NCBI GenBank assembly: GCA_964611035.1 | Contig: CAZSWT010000007.1 | Location: 1 to 64,000, forward strand | Direction of reading: 5' to 3' | Source of the DNA: B33-G16 sp964611035 | GTDB lineage: Bacteria; Desulfobacterota; DSM-4660; Desulfatiglandales; B25-G16 | DNA length: 64,000 nucleotides | Shown: positions 26,473 through 35,751 of the stretch, piece by piece | Numbering within the stretch: the stretch's first letter is position 1 | Layout: each line of letters begins with the position of its first letter | The notes under the pieces: model-generated | Told to the model about the DNA's origin: nothing | Database searches by the model: none | Seen by the model: the letters and a program-made list of their open reading frames with translations, nothing else | Program-made: the position numbers and the translations under genes

Positions 26473-27768
26473 ATGAACATTCTTTACGGAGCATACACTT
26501 TCCTTACAAGCAGCCTGTTTCTGTCTTGTCTTCCACCGTTTTGGGTGTATACACGCCTGAGTGGACGACATAGCGAACACTTGAAAGAACGCTTAGGGTA
26601 TATACCCCCAAAATTTCTGCAAACCCTTTCAGGGTCACCCCGTATCTGGATACATGCCGTTTCTCTTGGGGAAGTTAAGGTGGCAGACTCTATTATTAAT
26701 TCTCTCAGGCAGATCCTGCCAGCCTGTTCAGTCATTGTTTCAACAACTACAAAACATGGCCGCGAACTTGCAGCAGAGACCTTCGGAGACAATATTCCTG
26801 TTGTGTATGCGCCAGCAGATTTTATTGGCTCAGTGCGCAAAGCGCTTTTCTGTGTGCATCCTGATATTCTGGTTTTTTTGGAGACCGAACTATGGCCTTC
26901 GTGGATTACTGAAGCGCATCGGATGGGAATCAAAACCGCCATAATTAATGGCAGAATTTCTATGAAATCAATCAGTGGTTATCTCAAGTTCCGGCCCTTT
27001 TTCCGGAAGGTCTTAAGAAATGTAGATGCCTTTAGTATGATTTCAGATCAAGACAGTGCTCGGATCAAGTCAATGGGAGCTGATCCGAATAAAATTGAGG
27101 TACATGGCAATGCGAAATATGACCGCCTTGTGAACCTTGCAGACCCTGCTATGCCGACACAAATGCAGAAAATCTTGAATCTTAAAGCCAGGTCCCCGGT
27201 CTTTGTTGCGGGAAGTACACGTGGAGGCGAGGAGGCCATGGTGCTCGATGCCTATGAAAGGATTGTGAAAGAATTTCATGACACAGTTCTGATCATAGCA
27301 CCCAGGCATATAGAGCGAACAAGCGAGATACAATCTCTGCTTAAAAGACGGGGCTTTCGGTATCAGCTCCGGAGCGAAATCGATGGTGGTGTAGCAAAGC
27401 GCACAGAACCAGTCATTATCATTAACACCTTTGGAGAACTCTTTAAGCTGTATAGCATTGGAACTGTCGTGTTTTGTGGAGCAAGCCTTGTTCCATTGGG
27501 CGGACAGAATCCTCTGGAAGCAGCAGTTTGGGGAAAGGTCGTCTTTTATGGCCCCTCCATGGAAGACTTCCTGGATGCGAAGGCTATGTTGGAGGAGGTT
27601 GGAGCTGGTATATCTGTTTCAAGCCCTGAGATGTTGGCCGAAAAGGCGATATGGTTTCTCAGACATCCTGAGACCTTGAAGTCTTATGGTGGCCTGGCAA
27701 GGGAAGCCGTCATACGGAGCCAAAACGCTGCGGATAAACATGCCAGGGTGATAGCGGGATTAGCATGA
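26473..27768 (+). CDS. waaA: 3-deoxy-D-manno-octulosonic acid transferase
   Basis: 431 residues. The N-terminal hydrophobic anchor (about 3-25) is followed by the membrane-facing motif RLGYIP (40-45) and WIHAVSLGEV (about 58-67), where the conserved Glu is the proposed base. ETELWPSW (about 138-145) and the C-terminal GQNPLEAA (about 342-349) are also diagnostic of KdtA. It adds Kdo to lipid A precursors at the inner membrane, so the cell makes lipopolysaccharide. It is divergent from glmR and followed 48 bp later by a gene with a strong ribosome site. Confidence 0.95.
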   Translation: MNILYGAYTFLTSSLFLSCLPPFWVYTRLSGRHSEHLKERLGYIPPKFLQTLSGSPRIWIHAVSLGEVKVADSIINSLRQILPACSVIVSTTTKHGRELAAETFGDNIPVVYAPADFIGSVRKALFCVHPDILVFLETELWPSWITEAHRMGIKTAIINGRISMKSISGYLKFRPFFRKVLRNVDAFSMISDQDSARIKSMGADPNKIEVHGNAKYDRLVNLADPAMPTQMQKILNLKARSPVFVAGSTRGGEEAMVLDAYERIVKEFHDTVLIIAPRHIERTSEIQSLLKRRGFRYQLRSEIDGGVAKRTEPVIIINTFGELFKLYSIGTVVFCGASLVPLGGQNPLEAAVWGKVVFYGPSMEDFLDAKAMLEEVGAGISVSSPEMLAEKAIWFLRHPETLKSYGGLAREAVIRSQNAADKHARVIAGLA

Positions 27769-27816
27769 AATGGATGTTCCGGGATAATCTGTAAATATAT
27801 CAAAGGAGGTAGCTGT

Positions 27817-29034
27817 ATGTCGATTGATCGAAAAGTAATTGAAAATATGTTTAATAGTCTTCCATCAAAAGCTAAAGTGAGGTTGAAGCGTGCTATCAAG
27901 TTGATCGTTAATGCCAAGGAAAAAGGAGGCAAGGTGGTGGCCGTTGTTGGTAGCGGCCCGAATTTGCATGAGGGTGTGACCACCCTTTTAGCGGAACTTA
28001 TGCACAAGGGAATAATTGATGGTGTTTCAACGAGTTCTGCGGTGATTAATCATGAGATGGCAGGCACGTTGGAAAAGGTAAAGCGATTTGATGGTGTAGT
28101 CTTTGGCTTTGAACGGGAAAAGCTTCCTTCGGATGGCTTTTTTGAGGTCAGCATCCTTTCCAACACAGAACTTGAGGAATTTCAACGCGAGATTCCTATT
28201 GACATAGCCCTTTATCAGAAGATGCGCCGGGCCAAAGGAGATATTATCATCAAGGTCGCTGGAAATATGGCTTACCCCACGGGCCTGCGTACAGAAAGGC
28301 TAGCCCGTGATGTACTTGCCATGGCAAAGCGTTGTGGCGTTCCTTTTGAACAGATGGCTGGTTATGGCGCTGACCGACTCACCATGATTGGCGCCGGAGC
28401 CGAGCACAACATTCCGGTACTGGTGACTGTCCCCCAGTTGATAGGAGGCGGAGAGGTGGGGCTTGCTATCGGGGATTCTTTATCTCTTTCAGAGCGCTGT
28501 TATCGCATTGCACACCTTCTTGACAGCGCAGATGTGATTATTGAATCTGCCCTTGCCCTGTCTCAGGAGGTCCATGATGGTCCCTTTGAACGATTTACTG
28601 GCCATGGCGTATGGGCGGACTGGGAAGGGGGATGGACGTATTCCCTTGCTGATAAAAAAATTGTGCGTATTGATCTGGACCCTAATCTGGAGAAGGCATG
28701 GATACAGGAACGTAAATCTAAAATGGTCACCGATGCTGTTCACAGAGGCCTTCCCAAGACAAAGCTTATGCATATTCCTTTTCGTATGGAAATGTCAGGA
28801 TTTGCAAGGATTCCCGGAAGCCTTCCAATTGTAGGAGACATTGGTGAGATATGGCCTCTACTGGCAACTATGGTTGCAGATGCACTCGATGTGAAACTTG
28901 ACTTTATGAGCTATAAACAGTCATTGCCTGCGGGAGAAAAAGTTCGTGAGTGGATTGTAAAGCATGTGCAGCCTGTAAACAGGGAGAGGATGTATGCGGC
29001 GGCCAGGGAACTCGCCCCTGTTAACCCTCAATAA
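27817..29034 (+). CDS. Deoxyhypusine-synthase-like NAD-binding protein
   Basis: 405 residues, preceded by AAAGGAGGT. The blocks GGKVVAVVGSGPNLHEG (about 37-53), IIDGVSTSSAVINHEM (about 66-81), IPVLVTVPQLIGGG, ADVIIESALALS and KIVRIDLDPN follow the order seen in the C-terminal domain of LOR/SDH-type proteins (archaeal-type ornithine cyclodeaminase or arginine dihydrolase family) and, more distantly, deoxyhypusine synthase. The N-terminal domain of those enzymes is missing. No substrate can be assigned. It faces hisH convergently, separated by 15 bp. Confidence 0.55.
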   Translation: MSIDRKVIENMFNSLPSKAKVRLKRAIKLIVNAKEKGGKVVAVVGSGPNLHEGVTTLLAELMHKGIIDGVSTSSAVINHEMAGTLEKVKRFDGVVFGFEREKLPSDGFFEVSILSNTELEEFQREIPIDIALYQKMRRAKGDIIIKVAGNMAYPTGLRTERLARDVLAMAKRCGVPFEQMAGYGADRLTMIGAGAEHNIPVLVTVPQLIGGGEVGLAIGDSLSLSERCYRIAHLLDSADVIIESALALSQEVHDGPFERFTGHGVWADWEGGWTYSLADKKIVRIDLDPNLEKAWIQERKSKMVTDAVHRGLPKTKLMHIPFRMEMSGFARIPGSLPIVGDIGEIWPLLATMVADALDVKLDFMSYKQSLPAGEKVREWIVKHVQPVNRERMYAAARELAPVNPQ

Positions 29035-29049
29035 AGGCATATTTTTCAT

Positions 29050-29703
29050 TTAAAGACCCACATTCTCTTTGTCCTCTTCTACATTCCACAAGCAGAAATT
29101 CTTAAGGATGGTCAAGCCTGGAGGCCCACTCTTTTCTGGATGAAACTGCACTGCAAGCAAGTTTCTTTTACCTATTACACTGGCAAAGGAGATTCCATAA
29201 TTAGTTGTGCCAATGATTGTCTCTGTGTCTCTGGGGGCTGGAAAATAGCTGTGAACAAAATAAAACTCACTTTCTGGGCCAACACCTTTAAAGAGTGGGT
29301 GGAGCCTTTTAATTTTTATTTGATTCCAACCCATATGGGGCACCTTGAGTTTTTTGCCATCATCTGAGAGGAGCGGCGTAGGAAAACGTTTTACCGTACC
29401 TTGGAGCAATCCGAGACAGGTTGTCTGGTTCTCCTCACTCTCTTCAAGAATTATCTGGGTGCCCAGGCAAATTCCTAAAAATGGTTTTCCAGATTTAAAG
29501 ATAGTATATAGTGTTCGATCAAGCCCTGTTCTTTTTAAATCCTGCATTGCCTGACCTGCAGAGCCAACACCTGGGAAAATAACCCTATCAGCATCTAATA
29601 TCTCCTTTACCCTGTGGGTAATTCGACATTCAAATCCAAGATGGTTTATGGCCCGAGCAACACTTGTAAGATTTCCGGCCTTATAATCAATAATGGCAAT
29701 CAT
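29050..29703 (-). CDS. hisH: Imidazole glycerol phosphate synthase subunit HisH
   Basis: 217 residues from the ATG at 29703, which has GGGAG eight bases upstream; the frame is open to 29718 but that start has no ribosome site. Class I glutaminase: nucleophile C79 (GICLGTQ), H188 and E190 (QFHPEK). It supplies ammonia to HisF for histidine and AICAR formation. The preceding guaA stop codon is inside the ribosome-site region, so guaA-hisH are coupled. hisF is 27 kb away. Confidence 0.95.
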   Translation of the reverse strand: MIAIIDYKAGNLTSVARAINHLGFECRITHRVKEILDADRVIFPGVGSAGQAMQDLKRTGLDRTLYTIFKSGKPFLGICLGTQIILEESEENQTTCLGLLQGTVKRFPTPLLSDDGKKLKVPHMGWNQIKIKRLHPLFKGVGPESEFYFVHSYFPAPRDTETIIGTTNYGISFASVIGKRNLLAVQFHPEKSGPPGLTILKNFCLWNVEEDKENVGL

Positions 29704-29708
29704 AGGCT

Positions 29709-31238
29709 TTACTCCCATTCTATTGTGCTGGGTGGTTTTGAGCTGATATCATAGGTTACTCTATTAATACCCCTGACCTCATTGATAATCCGGTTTGAAA
29801 TCCTGCCCAGCAGTGCATAGGGAAGCCTGGCCCAATCAGCAGTCATAGCATCAAGGCTCGTTACAGCCCTTATAACGACACTATGTTCATAGGTCCGTTT
29901 ATCACCCATAATTCCAACACTTTTTAGAGGCAAAAGTATGGCAAAAGATTGCCACAGTTTTCCATAATAGTTGTTTTTTATAATTTCTGTTATCAAAATA
30001 TCATCTGCCTGTCGTACAATAGATAGACGCCGTGGCGTTACCTCTCCAATAATTCGTACAGCCAGCCCAGGGCCTGGGAAGGGATGGCGAAGTAGTATAT
30101 CATCAGGCAGTCCAAGTTCTTTACCTAAAAGTCTGACCTCATCCTTAAAAAGATGCTTTAGAGGCTCAATGAGACTAAGACGCATCTTTTTAGGAAGCCC
30201 TCCGACATTATGATGGGATTTGATAACTGCTGACGGTCCTCCAAAAGCAGACCTGGATTCAATCAGGTCTGGATAGAGTGTCCCCTGCGCTAAAAAGCCA
30301 ACACCCTTGATCTTTAAGGCCTCATCTTCAAATACCCTAATGAAAGTTCTGCCTATGATCCGCCTTTTCCTTTCAGGGTCCACCACACCTCTGAGTGGTT
30401 CCAGGAATTTCTTTCTTGCATTGATGAATCTAAGACTGCTCCTAAAATAGCGTTTGAATAAACTTTTAATCCTTTCTCCTTCATCTTTTCTTAAAAGGCC
30501 GTTGTCTACAAAGATACAGGTCAATTGTTTATCAATAGCCCTATTGAGAAGAACAGCCGCAACTGAGGAATCTACCCCACCGCTTAACCCCAAAATAACC
30601 TTTTTTTCTCCAACTTCCCCTTTTATCTCATCTATCGTTTTTTTGATAAAGGATTTCATCGTCCATGTCTTTTTGCAGCCACACACCCTAAAAAGAAAGT
30701 TTGTTAACATCTTCTTTCCCTCAAGTGTATGGATGACCTCCGGGTGGAATTGCAGGCCATAAAGTTTCTTTTGACTATTTTCAACGGCAGCTATTTTGGT
30801 ATTTTCTGTGGAGGCCGTTACCTTAAATCCATATGGCAAACGAGAAATAGAATCCCCATGGCTCATCCAGCAGGGTGTTATTGTATTAGTTCCATAAAAA
30901 ACACCTTTTTGGTCACGTATATTTAGCTCAGCAAGGCCATATTCTCTTCTTCGGGCACTATCGACCTTACCACCCAAGCTACCTATCATATACTGCATGC
31001 CGTAGCATATACCAAGTATGGGGATGTTTAGATTGAAGATCTGTGGATCTACTTTGGGACTGTTTTTTTCATATATACTTGCCGGTCCTCCTGAGAGTAT
31101 TATACCTTCAGGCTCCAAGGACCTAATGTTCGATAATGCTATGTCTGGAGGCTCTATCTGACAGTAAACGTGATGCTCTCTCACCCTCCGGGCAATGAGC
31201 TGGTTGTACTGGGAGCCGAAGTCAATAATTAAGATCAC
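29709..31238 (-). CDS. guaA: GMP synthase (glutamine-hydrolysing)
   Basis: 509 residues, full length. Class I glutaminase domain with C78 (GICYGMQ), H164 and E166 (QFHPEV); ATP pyrophosphatase domain with the PP-loop SGGVDS (219-224); C-terminal dimerisation domain ending DISSKPPSTIEWE. It converts XMP to GMP. It is the most upstream of the minus-strand amidotransferase genes here and is coupled to hisH. Confidence 0.97.
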   Translation of the reverse strand: MILIIDFGSQYNQLIARRVREHHVYCQIEPPDIALSNIRSLEPEGIILSGGPASIYEKNSPKVDPQIFNLNIPILGICYGMQYMIGSLGGKVDSARRREYGLAELNIRDQKGVFYGTNTITPCWMSHGDSISRLPYGFKVTASTENTKIAAVENSQKKLYGLQFHPEVIHTLEGKKMLTNFLFRVCGCKKTWTMKSFIKKTIDEIKGEVGEKKVILGLSGGVDSSVAAVLLNRAIDKQLTCIFVDNGLLRKDEGERIKSLFKRYFRSSLRFINARKKFLEPLRGVVDPERKRRIIGRTFIRVFEDEALKIKGVGFLAQGTLYPDLIESRSAFGGPSAVIKSHHNVGGLPKKMRLSLIEPLKHLFKDEVRLLGKELGLPDDILLRHPFPGPGLAVRIIGEVTPRRLSIVRQADDILITEIIKNNYYGKLWQSFAILLPLKSVGIMGDKRTYEHSVVIRAVTSLDAMTADWARLPYALLGRISNRIINEVRGINRVTYDISSKPPSTIEWE

Positions 31239-31892
31239 CTAACGAATCCTTTCTAACATTCACTACTTTGTTGTGAAAAATTAGGATAATACAAGAATAA
31301 ACTATTTATGCAAAATATAAAATCACTTTGCAATAATATATGAGGTCCTGCAAGCGAAACTTAAAAAAGGAAATCCTATGCAATCAAGTTGATTGTATTT
31401 GATCTTAATTTTTAGGCCAATATATAAATTTACTAGATCTGTTAATTACCCAAGAAGTACTTTTTTTACAATATTATCCGAGAGAAGTGCATACCCTTGG
31501 GATGTATTGCCGAAGATCCGGCTAAAGGAATAGCCCAAAGTCCTTATAGAATGAATAGTGATATCGTATGACGTGGAAAATAGAATGGGCTAACGGTTTT
31601 GAGTCTGGTAGGGAGGAAGCTCATATCGCTGCCCAGGAGTTATTAGCAGACAGCTATTTCTTGTTAAAACAGGCAGGTAAAGTTACCCAGGCCAATTCTC
31701 GGACATCTGTAGGTATATTTCCAGGACCTTATGTTGAAACCCAATGCTTCTCGTTTCTTAAAAACGGTTAACATCCGAATTAAAACAGTTACTATGGGCA
31801 CCTTTGAAATCCGCTAGTAAGATTATATACCGTGATGTGTCTATATTGATTCGAGAAAAAGAATAGTATGGCCTTGACTAGTATGTTTCCAT
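31239..31892. other. Intergenic stretch without a supported gene
   Basis: AT-rich leader of guaA followed by about 350 bp with no clear gene. A 67-codon open frame at 31568-31771 (plus) has neither a ribosome site nor a family I recognise. On the minus strand TTGCAA followed 17 bases later by CATAAA near 31300 is a weak promoter candidate for guaA. Confidence 0.3.
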
Positions 31893-32165
31893 TTAAATTC
31901 CGCCTTCACCGACCCCAAAGTCTGAGATCCTAGTATGTACACCTGCTTTCTTTAAAACCGCATCAGGAGAAAATGGCCCTGACACTGTGAACATTCCTTC
32001 TGTCAAGGAGACCTCAATTGACAAAGCCTTGTGTTCAAGGTGAATTACGGTTATTTCTCCCTTCGTATGGTGAACTCTCTCAACAGCACAGGATCTGAAG
32101 CAGACAAAAGAAGATAACAAGATTACAGATCCCAATAACGCCATGTAGAAGCAATACCCTTTCAT
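31893..32165 (-). CDS. Small exported hypothetical protein
   Basis: 90 residues. The N-terminus has a Lys and then a hydrophobic stretch (FYMALLGSVILLSSFVCFRSC) typical of a signal peptide or membrane anchor; a Cys follows it but the lipobox is imperfect. The rest is beta-rich (EITVIHLEHKALSIEV, MFTVSGPFSPDAVLKKAG, ISDFGVGE). Family not recognised; the ending resembles small periplasmic beta-barrel repeats that end in a D-x-x-V-G-E motif. Confidence 0.5.
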   Translation of the reverse strand: MKGYCFYMALLGSVILLSSFVCFRSCAVERVHHTKGEITVIHLEHKALSIEVSLTEGMFTVSGPFSPDAVLKKAGVHTRISDFGVGEGGI

Positions 32166-32341
32166 CTAGATACCCTCTGTGGTAATAATTGCACAAAGGA
32201 AAGATGAAACCAAAGCAAAACTAATTGCCCACTACGATTTTGGTTGGGCTGGTGTGCAGAAAAGTCGAGATAGCGACGTGAGCAGCATTGGTGATTTATT
32301 CGGGGAGTAGACCATCGTGCCATAAACAAATCTATGCTCGT

Positions 32342-32494
32342 TTATTTTCGAGGTGGTATCTCTGTGCCGCAAAATTTGCACCTCACGGTTTGCCTTTTTT
32401 TGCTTGGGGGAATCACATTGCCTCTTTTGCACTTAGGGCATGTCCGGGCAAGGTGCAATATAGTGCCTATTACAGCAGTGAAAAATGGATTCAT
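32342..32494 (-). CDS. Small zinc-ribbon protein, 50 residues
   Basis: An ORF on the minus strand starting at an ATG at 32494, with AAGGAG 13 bases upstream. The N-terminus is hydrophobic (FFTAVIGTILHLA), followed by CPKCKRG and, 21 residues after the first Cys, CKFCGTE: two CxxC knuckles forming a zinc ribbon, with a PPR-rich tail. The size, membrane-like start and Cys spacing argue that it is real. Role unknown. Confidence 0.65.
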   Translation of the reverse strand: MNPFFTAVIGTILHLARTCPKCKRGNVIPPSKKRQTVRCKFCGTEIPPRK

Positions 32495-32615
32495 AATCTT
32501 TGTTTATCTCCTTTGCAACATCGAATAGATCTTTGACCTTGTTGCGTTTGGCTGTTTGCTGGTGCTCGAGTTTCATGCATGGCCATCGCTCCCTTGATTT
32601 CTCTTTTTATCCCTC

Positions 32616-32909
32616 TTATTCATTGCTGAGCGAGGGACGATCTTTGGACGTTGATCTTTTATTAGGCAAATTGGCTGTCTTGTACACGAGATCGGACTTA
32701 AAGATCGAAATTATAAGGTACAGCGACGTGACGTCTAGCTCAAAGCCATTAAAGCCCAACTCTTTCAAGTTTCTGTTTAACTCCTGAAGGCTTAGAGAGG
32801 GTTGCTCCGCAATAATGAGGGCCACGTGCTCAATAAAATCGGGAATTAAAGTTACCTCCATCCCTTTGTTTGCCAAGTGCTTCATAAGAATTTTTACGTG
32901 TCGTTTCAC
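32616..32909 (-). CDS. Paralogous hypothetical protein, copy B (KGMEVT family)
   Basis: 97 residues. It aligns along most of its length with the protein at 35752-36054: KGMEVTLIPDFI against KGMEVTSIPDFI, then SLSLQELNRNLKELGF against GMSVQELARHLQVLGW, and ELDVTSLYLI against ELDAATLYLL. The fold looks all-helical. In both places an STAS-like gene lies just upstream on the same strand, here as a pseudogene. No function is known to me. Confidence 0.75.
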   Translation of the reverse strand: MKRHVKILMKHLANKGMEVTLIPDFIEHVALIIAEQPSLSLQELNRNLKELGFNGFELDVTSLYLIISIFKSDLVYKTANLPNKRSTSKDRPSLSNE

Positions 32910-33042
32910 CTCTTAATCCTCTTCGCAAGAAGATGATTGGGGAATGGTAATCTCAGATCGTGATTTCGGGTGTAGGACAGAAACAGTGATGTCGTAAAGA
33001 AGTATTGCCTTTGTGGGAATCATTTGGATTGAATTCGTACCT

Positions 33043-33231
33043 TTAAATATAATCTACAAATTTTTTCCTTTCCGGATGGTTTGTTTCTATGAAAAACTGG
33101 GGCCCAGGATCGCACTATAATCTTAAAATGGAAAGAAGTTCTTGGGCCGATGTTGCATCGAAATCACCCCGTAATCCCAAAATTATTACTTCACCAGCTC
33201 TTTGGATTGAGCTCTCAAAATTTGTCGCCAT
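33043..33231 (-). pseudogene. STAS-like protein, copy B, decayed
   Basis: The ATG at 33231 opens a frame reading MATNFESSIQRAGEVIILGL and RGDFDATSAQELLSIL, which matches the intact protein at 36075-36419 (RGDFDGTSAHELLNVL). A TAG at 33115-33117 interrupts it after 38 codons. The same frame then continues with CDPGPQFFIETNHPER for 24 more codons before TAA, against 114 residues in the intact copy. So it is both interrupted and truncated. Confidence 0.75.
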
Positions 33232-33371
33232 GATATATCTCCACCCTAAGAGAAACCGCACTGTGATTGTTGAAATGCCGCCACCACATGTTCCGTCTCA
33301 TCCACCACACACAATACCCCCAAATGGAAAAAGATGATAACAATGATTACACTAAAAATTAACCCCTTTTC

Positions 33372-34409
33372 TCATTTCACAACTCCCTCCTCCCTTCTCA
33401 GATCGAGCAGCGGAAGGATATTTTTTTGGTCCGCGTCGATGATGAACTTACTTCCCAGACTCGGGAAAAGATCCTTCAAGGACTCAAGATATATCCGTCT
33501 CTTGGTGACATCCTTTGCCTTCGCATACTCGGCATAGAGCGCGAGAAACCGGGCCGCATCGCCCTTGGCCCTGTTGATCCTGTCAAGGGCGTAGCCTTCG
33601 GCGGACTTGATCGTTTTTTCCGCATTACCTTTAGCTGCGGGGATGGCCTTGTTGTACTCCTTCCTGGCATTGTAAATCATTCTCTCCTTTTCCTGGACCG
33701 CCTGATTCACCTCGTTAAATGACGGTTGAACCGGCTCAGGCACATTGGTCTTTTTCATCTCGATGGTGACCACATTTATGCCGGTTTCGGCTTCATCCAG
33801 CTCCTTTTGCAGGAGCACATTTGCCTGGTTGGCAATTTCCTCCCGCTTGCTAATGACCTCGTTGATGCTCCTGTCTCCCACTACCAGTCTCATGGTGGCC
33901 TCGGCAAGGTCCCTCAAGGTGGATTTTACATCCCTCACCTTGAAGAGGTATTTATAGGGGTCTTTGATTCGGTACTGGACTATCCAGGGCACAACAGCTA
34001 CATTCAGATCGCCGGTAAGCATGAGTGATTCACCCAGATAGGCGCTGGACCTGGCGTACTGGGTCCTCACCCCGGGTTGCATAGTCCTCAGACCGAATTC
34101 CTCTTTGTACACAAGCCTCACCTTGACCTTGGTAAGCTTTTCTATTCCCCGGGGGAGCTTGAAACTGAGCCCTGGAGAGGTGGTTCTCACATACCTGCCG
34201 AACCGCTGTATTATGCCAACCTCATCAACGCCAATGGTAAAAAATGATGAAGACAGAATAATGATAAGAATGACGACTGCAATGAGAATCCAGAGGCCGG
34301 GAACTTTCCCTTTTAATCCCTTGAATTTTTCTATGATGTCATCTACCTGCGGTGGGTTACCACCCCTGCCCGTCTTTTGCTTTTGTAGCTTGTCCCAGTC
34401 CCACGCCAT
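33372..34409 (-). CDS. hflK: HflK-like membrane protease regulator
   Basis: 345 residues from the ATG at 34409, which has AAGGAGG nine bases upstream; the open frame extends to a TTG three codons earlier. After a Gly/Pro-rich cytoplasmic start comes one membrane segment (about 39-60, WILIAVVILIIILSSSFF) and then an SPFH/prohibitin domain (IGVDEVGIIQRFGRY onward) with a long coiled region (RMIYNARKEYNKAIPAAKGNAEK). HflK normally forms a complex with HflC that restrains FtsH. No hflC follows here; the downstream space holds the decayed STAS copy. Confidence 0.92.
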   Translation of the reverse strand: MAWDWDKLQKQKTGRGGNPPQVDDIIEKFKGLKGKVPGLWILIAVVILIIILSSSFFTIGVDEVGIIQRFGRYVRTTSPGLSFKLPRGIEKLTKVKVRLVYKEEFGLRTMQPGVRTQYARSSAYLGESLMLTGDLNVAVVPWIVQYRIKDPYKYLFKVRDVKSTLRDLAEATMRLVVGDRSINEVISKREEIANQANVLLQKELDEAETGINVVTIEMKKTNVPEPVQPSFNEVNQAVQEKERMIYNARKEYNKAIPAAKGNAEKTIKSAEGYALDRINRAKGDAARFLALYAEYAKAKDVTKRRIYLESLKDLFPSLGSKFIIDADQKNILPLLDLRREEGVVK

Positions 34410-34603
34410 GGATTGCAACCTCCTTGTTATATATGTATAAAAATCCAGATTTCACTTTAGCAAATAACCCCGATGCCTTGCCTCAGGGTTATGCATGAAA
34501 GAAACTATCTTTTTCCAAATTGAGTTTCTCAGGAGCAACAATTTCAAATGAATAAACGGTGCAAAGCAGCATTACATTATTAAGATAAATGGTTTTCCGT
34601 AGC

Positions 34604-34783
34604 CTATAGAACACCTATCAAAGCACCCAGGGTTTCCTTGGCATTACCAAAGAGTTTAACGGTGTTGTACATCTCGTAAAGCGTGTTTTCCACGCCAGAG
34701 TAACTGGGTTTTTCATCAATGTTGCATACCACAACAGCCTTTGCTTCGTGCGTCATGAGGATCTGCATTCCCGATATAGGCGT
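34604..34783 (-). pseudogene. pntB: pntB 3' remnant (transhydrogenase beta subunit)
   Basis: The frame reads GTPISGMQILMTHEAKAVVVC and then SYSGVENTLYEMYNTVKLFGNAKETLGALIGVL before TAG. This is the C-terminal end of the NADP(H)-binding domain of PntB (family pattern SPI-x-GMP-x-L ... GYAG-x-x-N-x-L ... LFGDAK). Everything upstream in pntB is missing. The remnant is in the same frame as the truncated pntA, directly after that stop codon. Confidence 0.75.
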
Positions 34784-34786
34784 TCC

Positions 34787-35704
34787 TTATCTCGTTGTAT
34801 TTCGACTCCTAATCAGGAAACTGAATCTTTTAATATCCTTTTCCATTGCCTTGAGCGCACCCTTGAAAACTATCTTTCCTTGATAAGTGACAAGGGAGTG
34901 TTTGACAATTTCATCATCTAAATCGAACGCGTCGAGACTGTTTTTAAATAGGTTCTCTATATAGCAATAAAGGTTGTTTGCGTAAAGCCAGCTTGAGTGA
35001 AGAGGCATTAATCCGGGAATATTTGCAATTCCGCAGACGAAAACACCGTACTTTTTAGCAACCCACCCTGCTTCAGTTGCTGCGCAATTGCCACCCTGGT
35101 CAATGGAGTCATCCATAATTACGCTCCCTGGCTTCATTCTCGCTACCATTTCTTCGGTAATGAGTACAGGTGCAACTTCACCAGGAACCAGAGAGCTTAA
35201 AATAACAATATCAGCCCGCTCTATGCATGACATAAGAAACTCTCGTTCTTTTTCCAGCCATTCGCCCGGCAATGCTTTAGCATAACCACCTTCGCCAATG
35301 ACAAGCTCTGGAGGAATATCGAATCCTATCGCATTGACGCCAAGAGCTTCGGCTTCCTTTCGTGCATCTTCCCGAATATCCACAGCCTCAATAACACCGC
35401 CCAGCCTTTTGGCGGTAGCGATTGCCTGGAGTCCAACCACCCCGGCACCAATGACTAAAAATTTAGCCGGTGGCACTGTACCAATAGCCGTATCGATCAT
35501 CGGAACAAACTTTGGCATGAAATTGGCGGCAATTAGCACTGCTCTGTAGCCGGTAACTGTGCTCATCGAAGTCAATGCATCCATTCTCTGGGCGCGCGGG
35601 ATTCGCGGTATACCGTCCATGGTAAAGGAGGTGATATTTTTATCCCGCAGCATTTTAATCATATCGTGATTAGCGGGGGCTGCTGGATGCAAGAAAGTGA
35701 CCAA
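34787..35704 (-). pseudogene. pntA: pntA fragment (transhydrogenase alpha, NAD-binding part)
   Basis: 305 codons that match domain I of PntA from about residue 95 on: FLHPAAPANHDMI, PRIPRAQRMDALTSMSTVTGYRAV, the Rossmann motif IGAGVVGLQAIATAKRLG, and ELVIGEGGYAKALP. The first 90 or so residues are missing; the frame meets a stop just upstream, and the available start is a TTG without ribosome site. The membrane parts of pntA and nearly all of pntB are also gone. It looks like a collapsed pntAB operon. A product, if made, could not pump protons. Confidence 0.8.
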
Positions 35705-35751
35705 TGCGATTCCTTAGCCCTCAAAGCGATTGTGGGTATCTCGTGGGGGTG

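Noticed and set aside
31568..31771. 67-codon plus-strand open frame upstream of guaA
   Set aside because: No ribosome site, no family resemblance, and composition like the surrounding non-coding DNA.
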